From Coriobacteriia bacterium (GTDB taxonomy: Bacteria > Actinomycetota > Coriobacteriia > Anaerosomatales > JAAXUF01): a stretch of DNA of 64,000 nucleotides. The stretch covers positions 1-64,000 of the forward strand of contig JAAXUF010000002.1 of assembly GCA_013336165.1 (NCBI GenBank), read 5' to 3'. The notes beneath the pieces were generated by a model that made no database searches, was not told the DNA's origin, and worked only from the letters and a program-made list of their open reading frames with translations. The position numbers and the translations under genes were made by a program. This document shows positions 1 to 8,487 of this stretch, one piece after another (positions within the stretch are counted from its first letter, which is position 1; each line of letters starts with the position of its first letter).

Positions 1-56
1 CGCCCGCAGGCGGCCCGTCGAGTATGTCTGAGCACAGCACCCCCTGTGACTGCTCT

Positions 57-629
57 CTACCCCACAGCCCCGTTGTACTCCCGCATGGTCGCCTCGGCGC
101 CTCGCTCAAGGACGCTGAGCGCCGCCTGGGCCGCAGTCGGCAGGGAAGCCTCGAACTCCTCCCATGCCGCACCCTTGAGCGGCTGCAGGACCCAGTCGGC
201 TGCGTCCATCCGACCCGGTGGACGGCCCACACCCACGCGCACACGCAGGTAGTCGTCCGAGCCGAGCTTGTCGTGCAGCGACCGCAGTCCGTTGTGACCA
301 CCGTGGCCGCCGCCGCTCTTCACGCGAACGTCCCCGGCCGGCAGGTCGATGTCGTCGTGGATGATGACGATCTCGCTGACGGGCACGCCGTAGTGCTCGG
401 CGAGTTTCTTGACTGAGGCGCCGGAGAGGTTCATGAACGTCTGCGGCTTGACCAGCACCAGCTCGCCCTCGCCCACACGCACGACAGCGACCTTCGCGCC
501 CCTCTGGTCCTTCCAGTAGGTTGCGCGAAGGTTGTCAGCAAGCAAATCGATTGCAAGGAAACCCGCGTTATGGCGGGTCCGTTCATATTCAGACCCGGGG
601 TTGCCCAAGCCTACGATCATCTGCGTCAC
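57..629 (-). CDS. pth: peptidyl-tRNA hydrolase
   Basis: Cleaves the ester bond of peptidyl-tRNAs released by stalled ribosomes, recycling tRNA in the cytosol. The 190-residue length is normal. The N-terminal GLGNPG...Y..TRHNAGF signature places the substrate-binding Asn at residue 10 and the catalytic His at residue 20, as in the E. coli enzyme. The second signature, HDDIDLPAGDVRVKSGGGHG followed by GHNG, is intact in the middle. The start given is a GTG lying 5 nt after the upstream rplY stop; an ATG three codons on (position 620) is possible. The neighbours prs-ctc-pth are in the same order as in Bacillus. Confidence 0.97.
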   Translation of the reverse strand: MTQMIVGLGNPGSEYERTRHNAGFLAIDLLADNLRATYWKDQRGAKVAVVRVGEGELVLVKPQTFMNLSGASVKKLAEHYGVPVSEIVIIHDDIDLPAGDVRVKSGGGHGGHNGLRSLHDKLGSDDYLRVRVGVGRPPGRMDAADWVLQPLKGAAWEEFEASLPTAAQAALSVLERGAEATMREYNGAVG

Positions 630-634
630 AGCTG

Positions 635-1264
635 TTACTCGTCCTGCGCCTTCTCACCGATCACCTGCGGCTGGACGACCTCGGTCTCGGAGACCTCCTC
701 GACTTCGACGTTGGGCGCCATCACGGATGCCACGAGAGCATCGGCGTCGTCCAACAGAGTCACGCCTGCGGGCGCGACGATGTCGCGCACGTGCAGCGAA
801 TCACCGACCTCCAGAGCAGCGACGTCGATCTCGATGCCCTCCGGCAGGTTGCCGGGCTTGGCCTCCACGCTGAGTTCATGCAGATCGACGTTGAGGACGC
901 CGCCGGCCTTCACGCCAACGGAGTCGCCGACGAAGTGCAGAGTGATGGTCGCGTGCACCAGCTTGTTCATCGAAACGGCGAGGAAGTCGACGTGACGGAT
1001 CATGCCCTTGGTGGGATGCGTCTGCATCTGGCGAATCATCGCATGGATCGGCTTCTTCTCGCCCTCGACCTGGAGTTCGACCACAGTCGAGCCGGCCGCG
1101 TGGTGGGCCAGGAACAGTTCGAAGTCGTGACGGCTTACTGAGACCGCGAGCGCCTCGCGACCCGCGCCGTAGACAACGGCCGGAATCGCGTCACCGGCTG
1201 CCATCCTGCGGTTGGCTTTGCCGATGATGGTGCGCGGAGCAACGGACAGGTTGATGCTACTCAT
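635..1264 (-). CDS. rplY: 50S ribosomal protein L25, general stress Ctc form
   Basis: Binds 5S rRNA in the large ribosomal subunit. At 209 residues it is the long Ctc/TL5 type, with an N-terminal L25 barrel (about residues 1-90, including AAGDAIPAVVYG) and a C-terminal TL5 domain, ending in an acidic tail rich in Glu and Val. The reading frame is open further upstream to 1381, but that overlaps prs. The ATG at 1264 has a good GGAAGGGA ribosome site just before it, so it is taken as the start. It lies between prs and pth, matching the Bacillus prs-ctc-pth order. Confidence 0.93.
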   Translation of the reverse strand: MSSINLSVAPRTIIGKANRRMAAGDAIPAVVYGAGREALAVSVSRHDFELFLAHHAAGSTVVELQVEGEKKPIHAMIRQMQTHPTKGMIRHVDFLAVSMNKLVHATITLHFVGDSVGVKAGGVLNVDLHELSVEAKPGNLPEGIEIDVAALEVGDSLHVRDIVAPAGVTLLDDADALVASVMAPNVEVEEVSETEVVQPQVIGEKAQDE

Positions 1265-1337
1265 GCTCTTGGTGTCCCTTCCGTGGTCGGCTGCATCTCG
1301 TAAGGAGTATGTTCCCCCGCGACGACGGTCGGCCTTG

Positions 1338-2300
1338 CTATAGTTGAAAATCCGGATCGAAGAGCTCGGAGACCGAGTCATCGTTAAACACGTTCTGGAT
1401 GGCGTGCGCGAAGAGCGGGGCCACCGAAAGAACGTGGATTTTTCCTATCTGATGTTCCTTGGGAACCGGGATCGTGTTCGTCACGACTACCTCGACGATC
1501 GGCGCGGCGTCCAAGCGATCGTATGCCGGCGGAGAGAAGATGCCGTGGGTGGCGGTGACGTAGACCTTCTCGACGCCGCCATCGATGAGTGCCCTGGCAC
1601 CAGCCGTGATCGAGCCCGCGGTGTCGATCATGTCGTCGGCCACAATCGCGATCTTGCCGCGCACGTTACCGATGACGCTCGTGATCTCGGAGACATTGTG
1701 TTCCGGCCGGCTCTTATGCATGATCGCCAGGTCGGCGCCGAGCATATCGGCCAGCTTCTTGCACGCCTTCGCACGGCCGACATCCGGTGATACCACAACA
1801 AGATTTTCGAGCTTCATGGACTCGAAGTAGTCGGCAAGAATCGGCAGTGCGGTGAGGTGGTTCACCGGCTGGCTGAAGAATCCCTGGATCTGGCCCTGGT
1901 GCAGGTCCATCGTGATCACCCGGTTGACGCCCGCAGCGGTCAACAGGTCGGCCACGAGTCTCGCAGTAATCGGTTCACGTGCAGCGGACTTCTTGTCCTG
2001 GCGGGCGTAGCCGTAGTGCGTGATAACCGCAGTGATGGAACGGGCCGAGGCACGCTTGGCGGCGTCGACCATGATAAGAAGCTCCATCAGCATCGCGTTC
2101 ACGGGCGCGCAGATCGACTGGATGATGAAGACGTCGGCGCCTCGGACGCTGTCCAAGTACCGGACATAGATCTCACCGTTGGCGAACTTGCGAATCTTGA
2201 CCCGGCCCAGCTCGACGCCCAGGTGCTGTGCAGCATCCTCGGCAAGTTCGGGGTTGCTCGTCCCTGAGAAGAGCATCATCCGCTTGGTGTCCTCGGCCAT
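1338..2300 (-). CDS. prs: ribose-phosphate pyrophosphokinase (PRPP synthetase)
   Basis: Makes PRPP from ribose 5-phosphate and ATP for nucleotide, histidine and tryptophan synthesis. The 320-residue protein is full length for the class I family. It carries the ATP-loop region HYGYARQDKK, the MDLHQGQIQGFF segment, the VVSPDVGRAKACKKLAD stretch and the PRPP-binding loop VADDMIDTAGS. The ATG has a GGAG-type ribosome site about 11 nt upstream. It sits 37 nt after glmU, suggesting joint transcription, as in Bacillus. Confidence 0.97.
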   Translation of the reverse strand: MAEDTKRMMLFSGTSNPELAEDAAQHLGVELGRVKIRKFANGEIYVRYLDSVRGADVFIIQSICAPVNAMLMELLIMVDAAKRASARSITAVITHYGYARQDKKSAAREPITARLVADLLTAAGVNRVITMDLHQGQIQGFFSQPVNHLTALPILADYFESMKLENLVVVSPDVGRAKACKKLADMLGADLAIMHKSRPEHNVSEITSVIGNVRGKIAIVADDMIDTAGSITAGARALIDGGVEKVYVTATHGIFSPPAYDRLDAAPIVEVVVTNTIPVPKEHQIGKIHVLSVAPLFAHAIQNVFNDDSVSELFDPDFQL

Positions 2301-2337
2301 GTGCTGCTTAGCTCCGTTCCTTCTGGCTTTCCGTCAC

Positions 2338-3717
2338 TTAAGGTGCGTCTTGCCTTTGCGTGCGGCGGTGACGCCAATCTTCGACGTTCACCTGCTCGCT
2401 GCGCTCGACTCCCAGCGCATTTGCAGGCACATCACGGGTGATCGCACTGCCCGCCGCCGTCACTGCGCCCGCCCCGACCGTAACCGGTGCTACGAGCATG
2501 GTATCAGAGCCGACGAAGGCTCCGTCGCCGATAACGGTCTTATGTTTTGAGAATCCGTCGAAGTTGCACGTAATCGTCCCCGCGCCGATGTTCGCGCGCT
2601 CGCCGATATTCGCGTCGCCGATGTAGGACAGGTGCGGCACCTTGCTGCCCGCGCCGATGGTGGAGTTCTTGATCTCGACGCAAGTGCCGGCCTTCGAACC
2701 CGCCTCAAGCACGGTTCCGGGACGGAGGTAGGCTACCGGACCCACCTGGGCCCCGCGCCCGACCTTCGCGCCGATGACCACCGAGGAGTCCACCGTCGCG
2801 TCCTCGGCGATGGTAGCGTTGGTCAGGCGCGAGTTGGGTCCGATCACAGCGCGGTCGCCCACCGTGGTGGCCCCGGCAAGAAACGTCATCGGCAGCAACT
2901 CCACGTCGACCCCGAGAACCACATCGGGACCGATCCACACGAGATCGGGGTCGGTCATCGTGACGCCAGCGAGCATGTGGCGGCGGTTGATGCGGCGCTG
3001 CGCGATCCTAGCGACGTCTGCAAGTTGCACCCGTGAGTTCACGCCCAGCATCTCGGATGCTTCGTCGGAGATGCTCGCTGAGACCGTGAGTCCCTCGGCG
3101 TTGAAGACGGCGACCATATCGGTGAGGTAGTACTCGCCCTGGGAGTTCTCTGTCCCGAGCCGGTCGAGATGCGCGAACAGGACAGCGGCGTCGAAGCAGT
3201 ATGCTCCCGTGTTGACCTCGGTGATAGCGCGTTCGTGCGCAGTTGCATCCTTCTCCTCGACGATGCGGCTCACGCCACCGTCGCGCATATCGCGGACGAT
3301 GCGGCCATAGCCGTTGGGATCGGCGAGTTGTGCGGTCAGGACCGTCAACGCCGCACCGCTCGACTCTCGCATCGCAACAAGCCCGGAGATGGTCTCGGGC
3401 CGGATCAGAGGCGTATCGCCCGACAGCACCACCAACGACCCCGTGAAGCCATCCAGCGCATGCTTGGCGCACATGACAGCGTGCCCGGTTCCCAGCTGGC
3501 GGTCCTGCAGGACCGGCTCGGCATCGCCGATAAGCGTCTCGACTGTCGCAGCACCGTGCCCGGTGATGACGATGATCCGCTGGCACCCGGCATCCCTCGC
3601 CGCCTCGATCACCCAGTTCAGCATCGGCCTGCCGAGGATCTCGTGCGCGACTTTGGGTTTGGCGGAATTCATCCGGGTACCTTCACCGGCCGCGAGAATG
3701 AGTGCGGCTGCGCTCAT
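2338..3717 (-). CDS. glmU: bifunctional GlmU (UDP-GlcNAc pyrophosphorylase / glucosamine-1-P acetyltransferase)
   Basis: Catalyses the last two steps to UDP-N-acetylglucosamine, the precursor of peptidoglycan. The 459-residue product has an N-terminal nucleotidyltransferase (LILAAGEGTRM with the following Lys, residues about 5-20) and a C-terminal left-handed beta-helix of hexapeptide repeats with the acetyltransferase motifs (VEIKNSTIGAGSKVPHLSYI). The frame is open 114 codons further upstream, but that would run through the tRNA-Gln gene. The ATG at 3717 is preceded at 7 nt by AGGAGGAG, which decides the start. prs follows after 37 nt. Confidence 0.97.
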   Translation of the reverse strand: MSAAALILAAGEGTRMNSAKPKVAHEILGRPMLNWVIEAARDAGCQRIIVITGHGAATVETLIGDAEPVLQDRQLGTGHAVMCAKHALDGFTGSLVVLSGDTPLIRPETISGLVAMRESSGAALTVLTAQLADPNGYGRIVRDMRDGGVSRIVEEKDATAHERAITEVNTGAYCFDAAVLFAHLDRLGTENSQGEYYLTDMVAVFNAEGLTVSASISDEASEMLGVNSRVQLADVARIAQRRINRRHMLAGVTMTDPDLVWIGPDVVLGVDVELLPMTFLAGATTVGDRAVIGPNSRLTNATIAEDATVDSSVVIGAKVGRGAQVGPVAYLRPGTVLEAGSKAGTCVEIKNSTIGAGSKVPHLSYIGDANIGERANIGAGTITCNFDGFSKHKTVIGDGAFVGSDTMLVAPVTVGAGAVTAAGSAITRDVPANALGVERSEQVNVEDWRHRRTQRQDAP

Positions 3718-3767
3718 GTTCAGCTCCTCCTCTTCTCCGAGCGAACAAGACGTGCTCGTCCGCGTCG

Positions 3768-3841
3768 TGGCTGGGGCACTAGGGGTCGAACCTAGATTCC
3801 GGGAACCAAAATCCCGTGTCCTGCCATTAGACGATGCCCCA
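3768..3841 (-). tRNA. tRNA-Gln (TTG anticodon)
   Basis: On the minus strand this folds as a complete cloverleaf: acceptor TGGGGCA/TGCCCCA, anticodon stem CGGGA/TCCCG around the loop TTTTGGT (anticodon TTG), T stem CTAGG/CCTAG with loop TTCGACC, discriminator G and an encoded CCA at 3768-3770. It lies between spoVG and glmU and is read in the same direction as both. Confidence 0.95.
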
Positions 3842-3898
3842 ACAAGAAATCCGCGTGCGCACGAAGGCCGCAGTGCAGTGTAGAGTCTCAGCCGCTGA

Positions 3899-4216
3899 TC
3901 AGTCCAGCAAAAACACTTCGGCGTCGACAAGCTGTTCCTGAGTTGCGGAGTTGAAAGCCTCAATCCCGCCCTCGGCGGCAAACTGTGCGAGCACGGCCTG
4001 CTGGATGTCGTTTCTCGTCTCGACGTTGAGCGGGTGACAAATATCGCGGAAATCGCCATTCGGAAGTTTGCGCGAAGGCATGGCCACGAACAGCCCTTTG
4101 TCCCCGTTCACAACACGCAAGTCATGAACCGCGAAACCGTCGTCGATCACGATACTCGCCAAAGCACACACCTTGTTCATCGCCACCGGCCGCAGCACAA
4201 CTTTTGTAACTCGCAT
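3899..4216 (-). CDS. spoVG: SpoVG family regulator
   Basis: SpoVG is a small nucleic-acid-binding regulator, best known from Bacillus (septation and sporulation) and Staphylococcus (virulence and capsule). This 105-residue protein shows the family pattern from the start (MRVTKVVLRPV) and the conserved core LFVAMPSRKLPNGDFRDICH, then HPLN. The ATG at 4216 is preceded by GGGAGGGGAG, so the longer frame to 4285 is rejected. Its position upstream of glmU matches Bacillus. Presence does not imply sporulation, because SpoVG also occurs in non-spore-formers. Confidence 0.95.
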   Translation of the reverse strand: MRVTKVVLRPVAMNKVCALASIVIDDGFAVHDLRVVNGDKGLFVAMPSRKLPNGDFRDICHPLNVETRNDIQQAVLAQFAAEGGIEAFNSATQEQLVDAEVFLLD

Positions 4217-4271
4217 TGCTCCCCTCCCATCACCGGCTGGCCCCCTCGCCGGTTCATCCCAAGACCCACGT

Positions 4272-5048
4272 CTAGCCTGGTTCACTACCCGCGTCCAGTG
4301 TGCGCTGATAGAGCACCCTCTCGGTCACCACTACGTCGATCGGCTTGTCGACATCCGCGCCGATGGAGGCGTAGCTCGTGTAGACCGCTGCACACTTCGC
4401 GCCCATGAGCTGGCCCATCTTGCGCTCCACGTCAGCCACTCGAAGCTGCCCCGTGACGTACTTCACGATGAACGGCACGCCGATGACCCGTGCCATGGCC
4501 ACTGGGCTCTTGCGCGTATCGAACAGCCGCTGGCCGATCTCCTGGTTGCGCTGTACCAGGCCAGGCGACAGGAGCATCATGTTGCCCCCTGTGACCTTGC
4601 CGCCCGCCACCTTGACGTAGGTGCGCTGCGACCCGGGGAACTGCGCTTCCATGTCCACCTCGCGGATCAGCGGATAGCTGAAGTCGGAGCTGGAATCAAA
4701 CGAACGACGCACAAAGTCATCGATCGCCTCAGGCGTCACCGCAGGTATGTCTCCCGTGAGGGCAAGAACGTGCCGACCGCTTCCAAACGACTCGACCCCC
4801 GCGATCAGGTTGCCGATGATGGAGTCGTCAGAGACCACCAGGTGATCCACCATCGAGGCCCACGAGCCAAGATTCTCACTGGTCGGCAGAACCACGGAGA
4901 TTTCCGCGACCGTGTCGGCAGAGTGCAGGGCCTCGACCACCCACTGGATCATCGGCTTGCCCGCGATCGGCACGAGACCTTTGACGCCGACCGTGGGATC
5001 GACTACCGCTCCGTCACCGCCCGCCAGAACCGTCGCGTCGACCTTCAC
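4272..5048 (-). CDS. MobA-like nucleotidyltransferase family protein
   Basis: About 258 residues with a GT-A-type NTP transferase fold: ATVLAGGDG near the N-terminus, KPMIQWVVEAL and the metal-site region LTGDIPAVTPEAIDDF. The substrate is not evident: the family includes MobA-, CofC- and sugar-nucleotide-type enzymes, and the canonical GxGxRMG loop is degenerate. The start chosen is GTG at 5048, which follows AAAGAGGAG at 7 nt and lies 1 nt after the ispE stop codon, implying translational coupling. In Bacillus this slot, between ispE and spoVG, holds purR and ridA. Confidence 0.75.
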   Translation of the reverse strand: MKVDATVLAGGDGAVVDPTVGVKGLVPIAGKPMIQWVVEALHSADTVAEISVVLPTSENLGSWASMVDHLVVSDDSIIGNLIAGVESFGSGRHVLALTGDIPAVTPEAIDDFVRRSFDSSSDFSYPLIREVDMEAQFPGSQRTYVKVAGGKVTGGNMMLLSPGLVQRNQEIGQRLFDTRKSPVAMARVIGVPFIVKYVTGQLRVADVERKMGQLMGAKCAAVYTSYASIGADVDKPIDVVVTERVLYQRTLDAGSEPG

Positions 5049-5049
5049 T

Positions 5050-5946
5050 TCAGCACTCCTCTTTGTAGGCAACTGTCACACCTGCAGTCCTTGTCGTTGT
5101 CGAGGTGCCCCAACACCCCTGCGCGCGCACGGTCTTCGCGATCTTCTCGGCGACATCCGCGTTTTCGCATATCGCGAACACAGCCGATCCACTTCCTGCC
5201 ATCGTCACACCGAGAACCCCTTCCACGGTGCGCATCCATGCTATCGCGTCTGATACCTCCGGCACCAGCACAGAAGAGGCTGCGATCATGTTGTTTTCGA
5301 GCGCCGAGGCCAGCGCATGCACATCGCCAGCCTCCAACGCGACGATGAGGGCCTCGGGGTCACGCGCGGGCGCGGGCTCCCGGTCGAAGGCTGCGTAGGC
5401 CGCAGCTGTGGAGACTGCCGCAGCCGGTTTGACCAGCGCGATGTAAACCTCGATGGACGGCAAGAGCTTCGCGAGTTCATCGCCGCGGCCGATCATGAGC
5501 GCTGCGGCGCCGGCGAGAAAGAACGGGCAGTCAGCCCCGAGACTGCGGGCAACACTCATGCACCGGGCGTCGGCAGGATCGATACGCGCGTTGACGGCCA
5601 TGCCGGCGATGACGGCCGCCGCATCCGACGACCCGCCGCCCAGACCCGCGCCAGCGGGAATGCGCTTTTCGAGATGAATCGCCAACGGCTCCTGCGGGCC
5701 GAACTCTCTCGCGAAAGCGACAGCCGCCCGGTACGCGAGGTTCTTCTCAGCGGGGATACCAAGGTCCACGTCGCACGAGAACGAAAGCCCCTCCGCAGGG
5801 CAAAGTGTCACCGTATCGGCCAGAGCGAGGGCGTGAAGAACGGTCACGACCTCATGGTAGCCGTCAGAACGTACGGGGCCAACGCTCAGGTGGAGGTTTA
5901 TCTTTGCGGGAGCGGTGATTGCGAGGGGTTGGATCATCGGCGACAC
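5050..5946 (-). CDS. ispE: 4-diphosphocytidyl-2-C-methyl-D-erythritol kinase
   Basis: Phosphorylates CDP-methylerythritol in the non-mevalonate isoprenoid pathway. It is a GHMP kinase of 298 residues: APAKINLHL near the N-terminus, the ATP-binding loop IPAGAGLGGGSSDAAA about residue 95, and a C-terminal GHMP motif (MAGSGSAVFAI). The start is either GTG 5946 or ATG 5937; neither has a strong ribosome site. A hairpin upstream (5963-5996) separates it from veg. Confidence 0.95.
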   Translation of the reverse strand: MSPMIQPLAITAPAKINLHLSVGPVRSDGYHEVVTVLHALALADTVTLCPAEGLSFSCDVDLGIPAEKNLAYRAAVAFAREFGPQEPLAIHLEKRIPAGAGLGGGSSDAAAVIAGMAVNARIDPADARCMSVARSLGADCPFFLAGAAALMIGRGDELAKLLPSIEVYIALVKPAAAVSTAAAYAAFDREPAPARDPEALIVALEAGDVHALASALENNMIAASSVLVPEVSDAIAWMRTVEGVLGVTMAGSGSAVFAICENADVAEKIAKTVRAQGCWGTSTTTRTAGVTVAYKEEC

Positions 5947-5962
5947 TGATCCGGAAATGGAA

Positions 5963-5996
5963 AGGGCGCCGACGCCGACATGCGGCCCCGCGCCCT
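5963..5996 (-). terminator. hairpin between veg and ispE
   Basis: A 7-bp inverted repeat, AGGGCGC/GCGCCCT (5963-5969 and 5990-5996), with a GC-rich loop that can itself pair. On the minus strand it is followed by TTTCC, so it could end veg transcription. The T-run is short, so confidence is moderate. Confidence 0.4.
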
Positions 5997-6025
5997 GTGT
6001 ATACCTAGATGCTGCACCCTGCGGC

Positions 6026-6307
6026 CTAGTTTAGCCAGGGAAGCAGGTTCTCACCGCTCTCCGCGTGGGTGAGCTCAACCGTGCCGGTGAGCACGTCAAC
6101 GTACTGGTACGACGCCCGCGCAAGCCGGTCGCGCTTCTCCTGCACTTCGACGACGAACAACGCCGGATGAGTCTGCATGAGCGTGCCCTCACGCTCGACG
6201 ATTTTGGACCGGCCCATGTTCGCGCGAACGCGAATGCGGCTGCCGGTGAGAGTCTCAAGGTCGGTACGAATTCGGCCGACGACTTCGGCCTGATGAGCAA
6301 GATCCAT
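6026..6307 (-). CDS. veg: Veg family protein
   Basis: Veg is a small conserved Firmicutes-type protein; in Bacillus it stimulates biofilm formation. The 93-residue product shows the family features: a short N-terminal helix, the basic strand GSRIRVRANMGRSKIVEREG, then LFVVEV and SYQYVDVLTGTVEL. The ATG at 6307 has AGAGGGAGG 9 nt upstream, so the longer frame to 6349 is rejected. It sits between ksgA and ispE exactly as in Bacillus, where the intervening yabG and sspF are sporulation genes that are absent here. Confidence 0.93.
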   Translation of the reverse strand: MDLAHQAEVVGRIRTDLETLTGSRIRVRANMGRSKIVEREGTLMQTHPALFVVEVQEKRDRLARASYQYVDVLTGTVELTHAESGENLLPWLN

Positions 6308-6337
6308 GAAAAGAGCCTCCCTCTGATTTGAGGTGGC

Positions 6338-6343
6338 AGTATA
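6338..6343 (-). promoter_or_regulatory. veg: possible -10 element of veg
   Basis: TATACT on the minus strand, about 30 nt upstream of the veg start. No convincing -35 lies at standard spacing, so this is only a likely Pribnow box. The veg promoter is strong in Bacillus, but that is knowledge of another organism. Confidence 0.3.
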
Positions 6344-6398
6344 CCCCAAAGTGCGCCCAATTACTAGCCCAATTTAGAACGGTCGGTCAGTAGACCTT

Positions 6399-7289
6399 CT
6401 AGCGGGAAGACCGAGCACGATGCGGAAGGGCCACTCCCCCGGCGACAAACGCCTCCGCAAGCTCCAGATAACGCTCGGGCGGCAACGTCTCTGCGCGCGC
6501 GGAACCGTCGATGCCGGCCGCCGCAAGTATCCCGTCCAGCGCAGCCCCGTCGATGCCGAGGGATGCCTTCAGGGAGTTGCGCAACGTCTTGCGACGCTGA
6601 GCGAAAGCGGCGTCGGCAACGCGCGCCGCGGCGTACAAGAGCGCAGGATTCTGGGCGAGGGGGCTGCGATTCAGGCGAAGGACCGCGGAGTCGACACGCG
6701 GGGGCGGCAGGAAGCAGCCACGCGCCACACTGAAGCGTCCCACGGGCTCGGCGAGCAGGCGAAGCTTCACCGTGTAGGCACCGTAGTCCTTGGAACCGGG
6801 TACCGCCGCCATGCGGGCCGCGACCTCGCTTTGCACCATGACTGTGGCCGAGCACAGCGCCGGTAGCTCCTCGAAGAAGCGCAGCACGACCGTGGCCGCA
6901 ACAGCATAGGGTAGGTTGGCAACGAGGGTGGTAGGGGCGCCGAAGGACTCGGCGATCGCCTCCGGTGACACGGCGACGGCATCGGCGTGCACGACGGCGA
7001 AGCGGGGGCACAACTCGGTGGTCTCGGCGAGGACGGGCAGCAGATCGGCGTCGCGCTCGACAGCCACAACGGCGCCGGCCGCAGTGCACAGCGCGACCGT
7101 GAGAGTGCCTATCCCGGGCCCGACTTCGAGAACGACCTGGTCGGGGTGCACGTCGGCAAGCGAAAGAATCCTGCCGATCACGTTGTCGTCGATAAGGAAG
7201 TGCTGGCCGAGCGACTTCTTGGTCGCAAGCCCGTGACGCGCGAGGACGGCGCGCGTTGCGGACGGCGTTGCGAGCGCGGAGTACGTCAC
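6399..7289 (-). CDS. rsmA: 16S rRNA dimethyladenosine transferase
   Basis: KsgA/RsmA dimethylates two adjacent adenines near the 3' end of 16S rRNA using SAM, a late 30S assembly checkpoint. The 296-residue protein has KKSLGQHFLID near residue 25, the SAM loop VLEVGPGIGTLT and the catalytic NLPY motif. The frame is open to 7361 but would overlap the upstream gene. GTG 7289, immediately after that gene's TAA, is the most plausible start. It lies downstream of a yabE-like gene as in Bacillus, but without rnmV between them. Confidence 0.95.
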   Translation of the reverse strand: MTYSALATPSATRAVLARHGLATKKSLGQHFLIDDNVIGRILSLADVHPDQVVLEVGPGIGTLTVALCTAAGAVVAVERDADLLPVLAETTELCPRFAVVHADAVAVSPEAIAESFGAPTTLVANLPYAVAATVVLRFFEELPALCSATVMVQSEVAARMAAVPGSKDYGAYTVKLRLLAEPVGRFSVARGCFLPPPRVDSAVLRLNRSPLAQNPALLYAAARVADAAFAQRRKTLRNSLKASLGIDGAALDGILAAAGIDGSARAETLPPERYLELAEAFVAGGVALPHRARSSR

Positions 7290-7291
7290 CC

Positions 7292-8311
7292 TTAGTTCAG
7301 GATCAGGATGGTGACGGTACGGCGCCCCCAGGCATCGCACTCGACGAGAGAATCGAAGCACACGTCGATGCGGTCACCCTTGATCGCACCGCCGGTGTCT
7401 TCCGCAACAGCGTATCCATAGCCCGGGACGTAGACCCTAGTGCCCAGCGGAATGACCGACGGATCGACGGCGATCACACCTCGCCTTGCGAGGGTTCCGG
7501 AGGCCGTGTGCTCGTCAAGCTCCGGCTGCATGGCCGAGTATGCGGTCGCGACGACCTGGAGCGAACGCGCGTAGGCAGCCGGAGCCGCCGACGCAAGGTT
7601 GAAGTTCACGGTTATTTTCTTCGGCGCCATGGAGCCGACCACCACTACCTGATTGACCGCGGGGGTCAGCACGGTGGTTGAGAAGAGAACCTTCTCGGAT
7701 TCAACGCCGTTGACGACAGTGGTGTGATAGACATTCGTCGCCACACCGTTTGCGCCGGCAACGACCTCACGCGACTCGCCAACCAGCATCTTCGGATCGC
7801 TGTCGGTCTCGGTTGCGAAAGGCACATCAACCGTGTCCTCGGTGACTCGAACGAACGAGTTGGGCAGGCTGATTATCATTCCTGAGGTGAGTTTGGCATC
7901 CAGGCCGGGCTGGACGGCCGGATTATCCGTTGGGTCGATTCCTGCCGCGACGAGCGCATCTGCGACGGTGGTTCCGACGATCCTCATCTGGACCTTCGTG
8001 CCGCCCACGTCAAGAGTGACCTGGACAGCATGCCGGAGCACTACGGTCATCCCCGGAGTGATCCGAGTATCGAGCGTCGGAGAAACAACATCGCCTTGGG
8101 AATAAGGGATACCTGCGTCCTCGAGGAAGCCTTCCACGCTGATGGCCTGGGTTTCCATATATCGAGCGCGGCCGTCGACGACGACCGTGATCTGCTTCTG
8201 TGCCCACACGAATCCGGTGAAACTGATTACGACGATGAATGCTGCGACGAAGGCTACGATGATGTTCTTGGTCCTCGAGGATCGTGCCGAGCAAGTCGGC
8301 TTGTACCTCAT
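7292..8311 (-). CDS. YabE-like cell-wall protein (DUF348, G5 and 3D domains)
   Basis: A secreted or membrane-anchored cell-wall hydrolase related to YabE and resuscitation-promoting factors. Of 339 residues, about 15-37 form a signal/anchor segment. Two DUF348 repeats follow (each with ITVVVDG- or VTLDVGG-like starts), then a G5 domain (about 155-235), then a C-terminal 3D domain (about 250-339). The three aspartates of the 3D catalytic site appear as VDPSVIPLGT, AEDTGGAIKG and RIDVCFDS, like MltA-type lytic transglycosylases. It precedes ksgA in the Bacillus order. Confidence 0.9.
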   Translation of the reverse strand: MRYKPTCSARSSRTKNIIVAFVAAFIVVISFTGFVWAQKQITVVVDGRARYMETQAISVEGFLEDAGIPYSQGDVVSPTLDTRITPGMTVVLRHAVQVTLDVGGTKVQMRIVGTTVADALVAAGIDPTDNPAVQPGLDAKLTSGMIISLPNSFVRVTEDTVDVPFATETDSDPKMLVGESREVVAGANGVATNVYHTTVVNGVESEKVLFSTTVLTPAVNQVVVVGSMAPKKITVNFNLASAAPAAYARSLQVVATAYSAMQPELDEHTASGTLARRGVIAVDPSVIPLGTRVYVPGYGYAVAEDTGGAIKGDRIDVCFDSLVECDAWGRRTVTILILN

Positions 8312-8487
8312 TCAGGCCTCTCTGGCCGGAGACATTTCAACCGTTCAGTAACGAACGCGAGGCAAAATGCTAGCCCTACGAGAACCATCATGCAAACCCG
8401 CAGGTCGCCACGAATAGACATTCCGAACGCCCCGCGATTTTCGACAGAAGACCCCAGCGAAGGCGCACCACAGTCAGCAGCAGCGGC

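Noticed and set aside
3718-4059. Long N-terminal extension of GlmU (frame open to 4059)
   Set aside because: It would translate through tRNA-Gln; a consensus AGGAGGAG sits right before ATG 3717.
4173-5348. Long 391-codon plus-strand frame opposite the MobA-like and ispE genes
   Set aside because: It is antisense to two recognisable genes and has Arg/His-rich shadow composition.
8312-8487. c-di-AMP (ydaO-type) riboswitch before the YabE-like gene, as seen for some cell-wall hydrolases
   Set aside because: The minus-strand leader lacks the conserved GGGGTGAATC-like core; nothing else is recognisable in these 176 bp.
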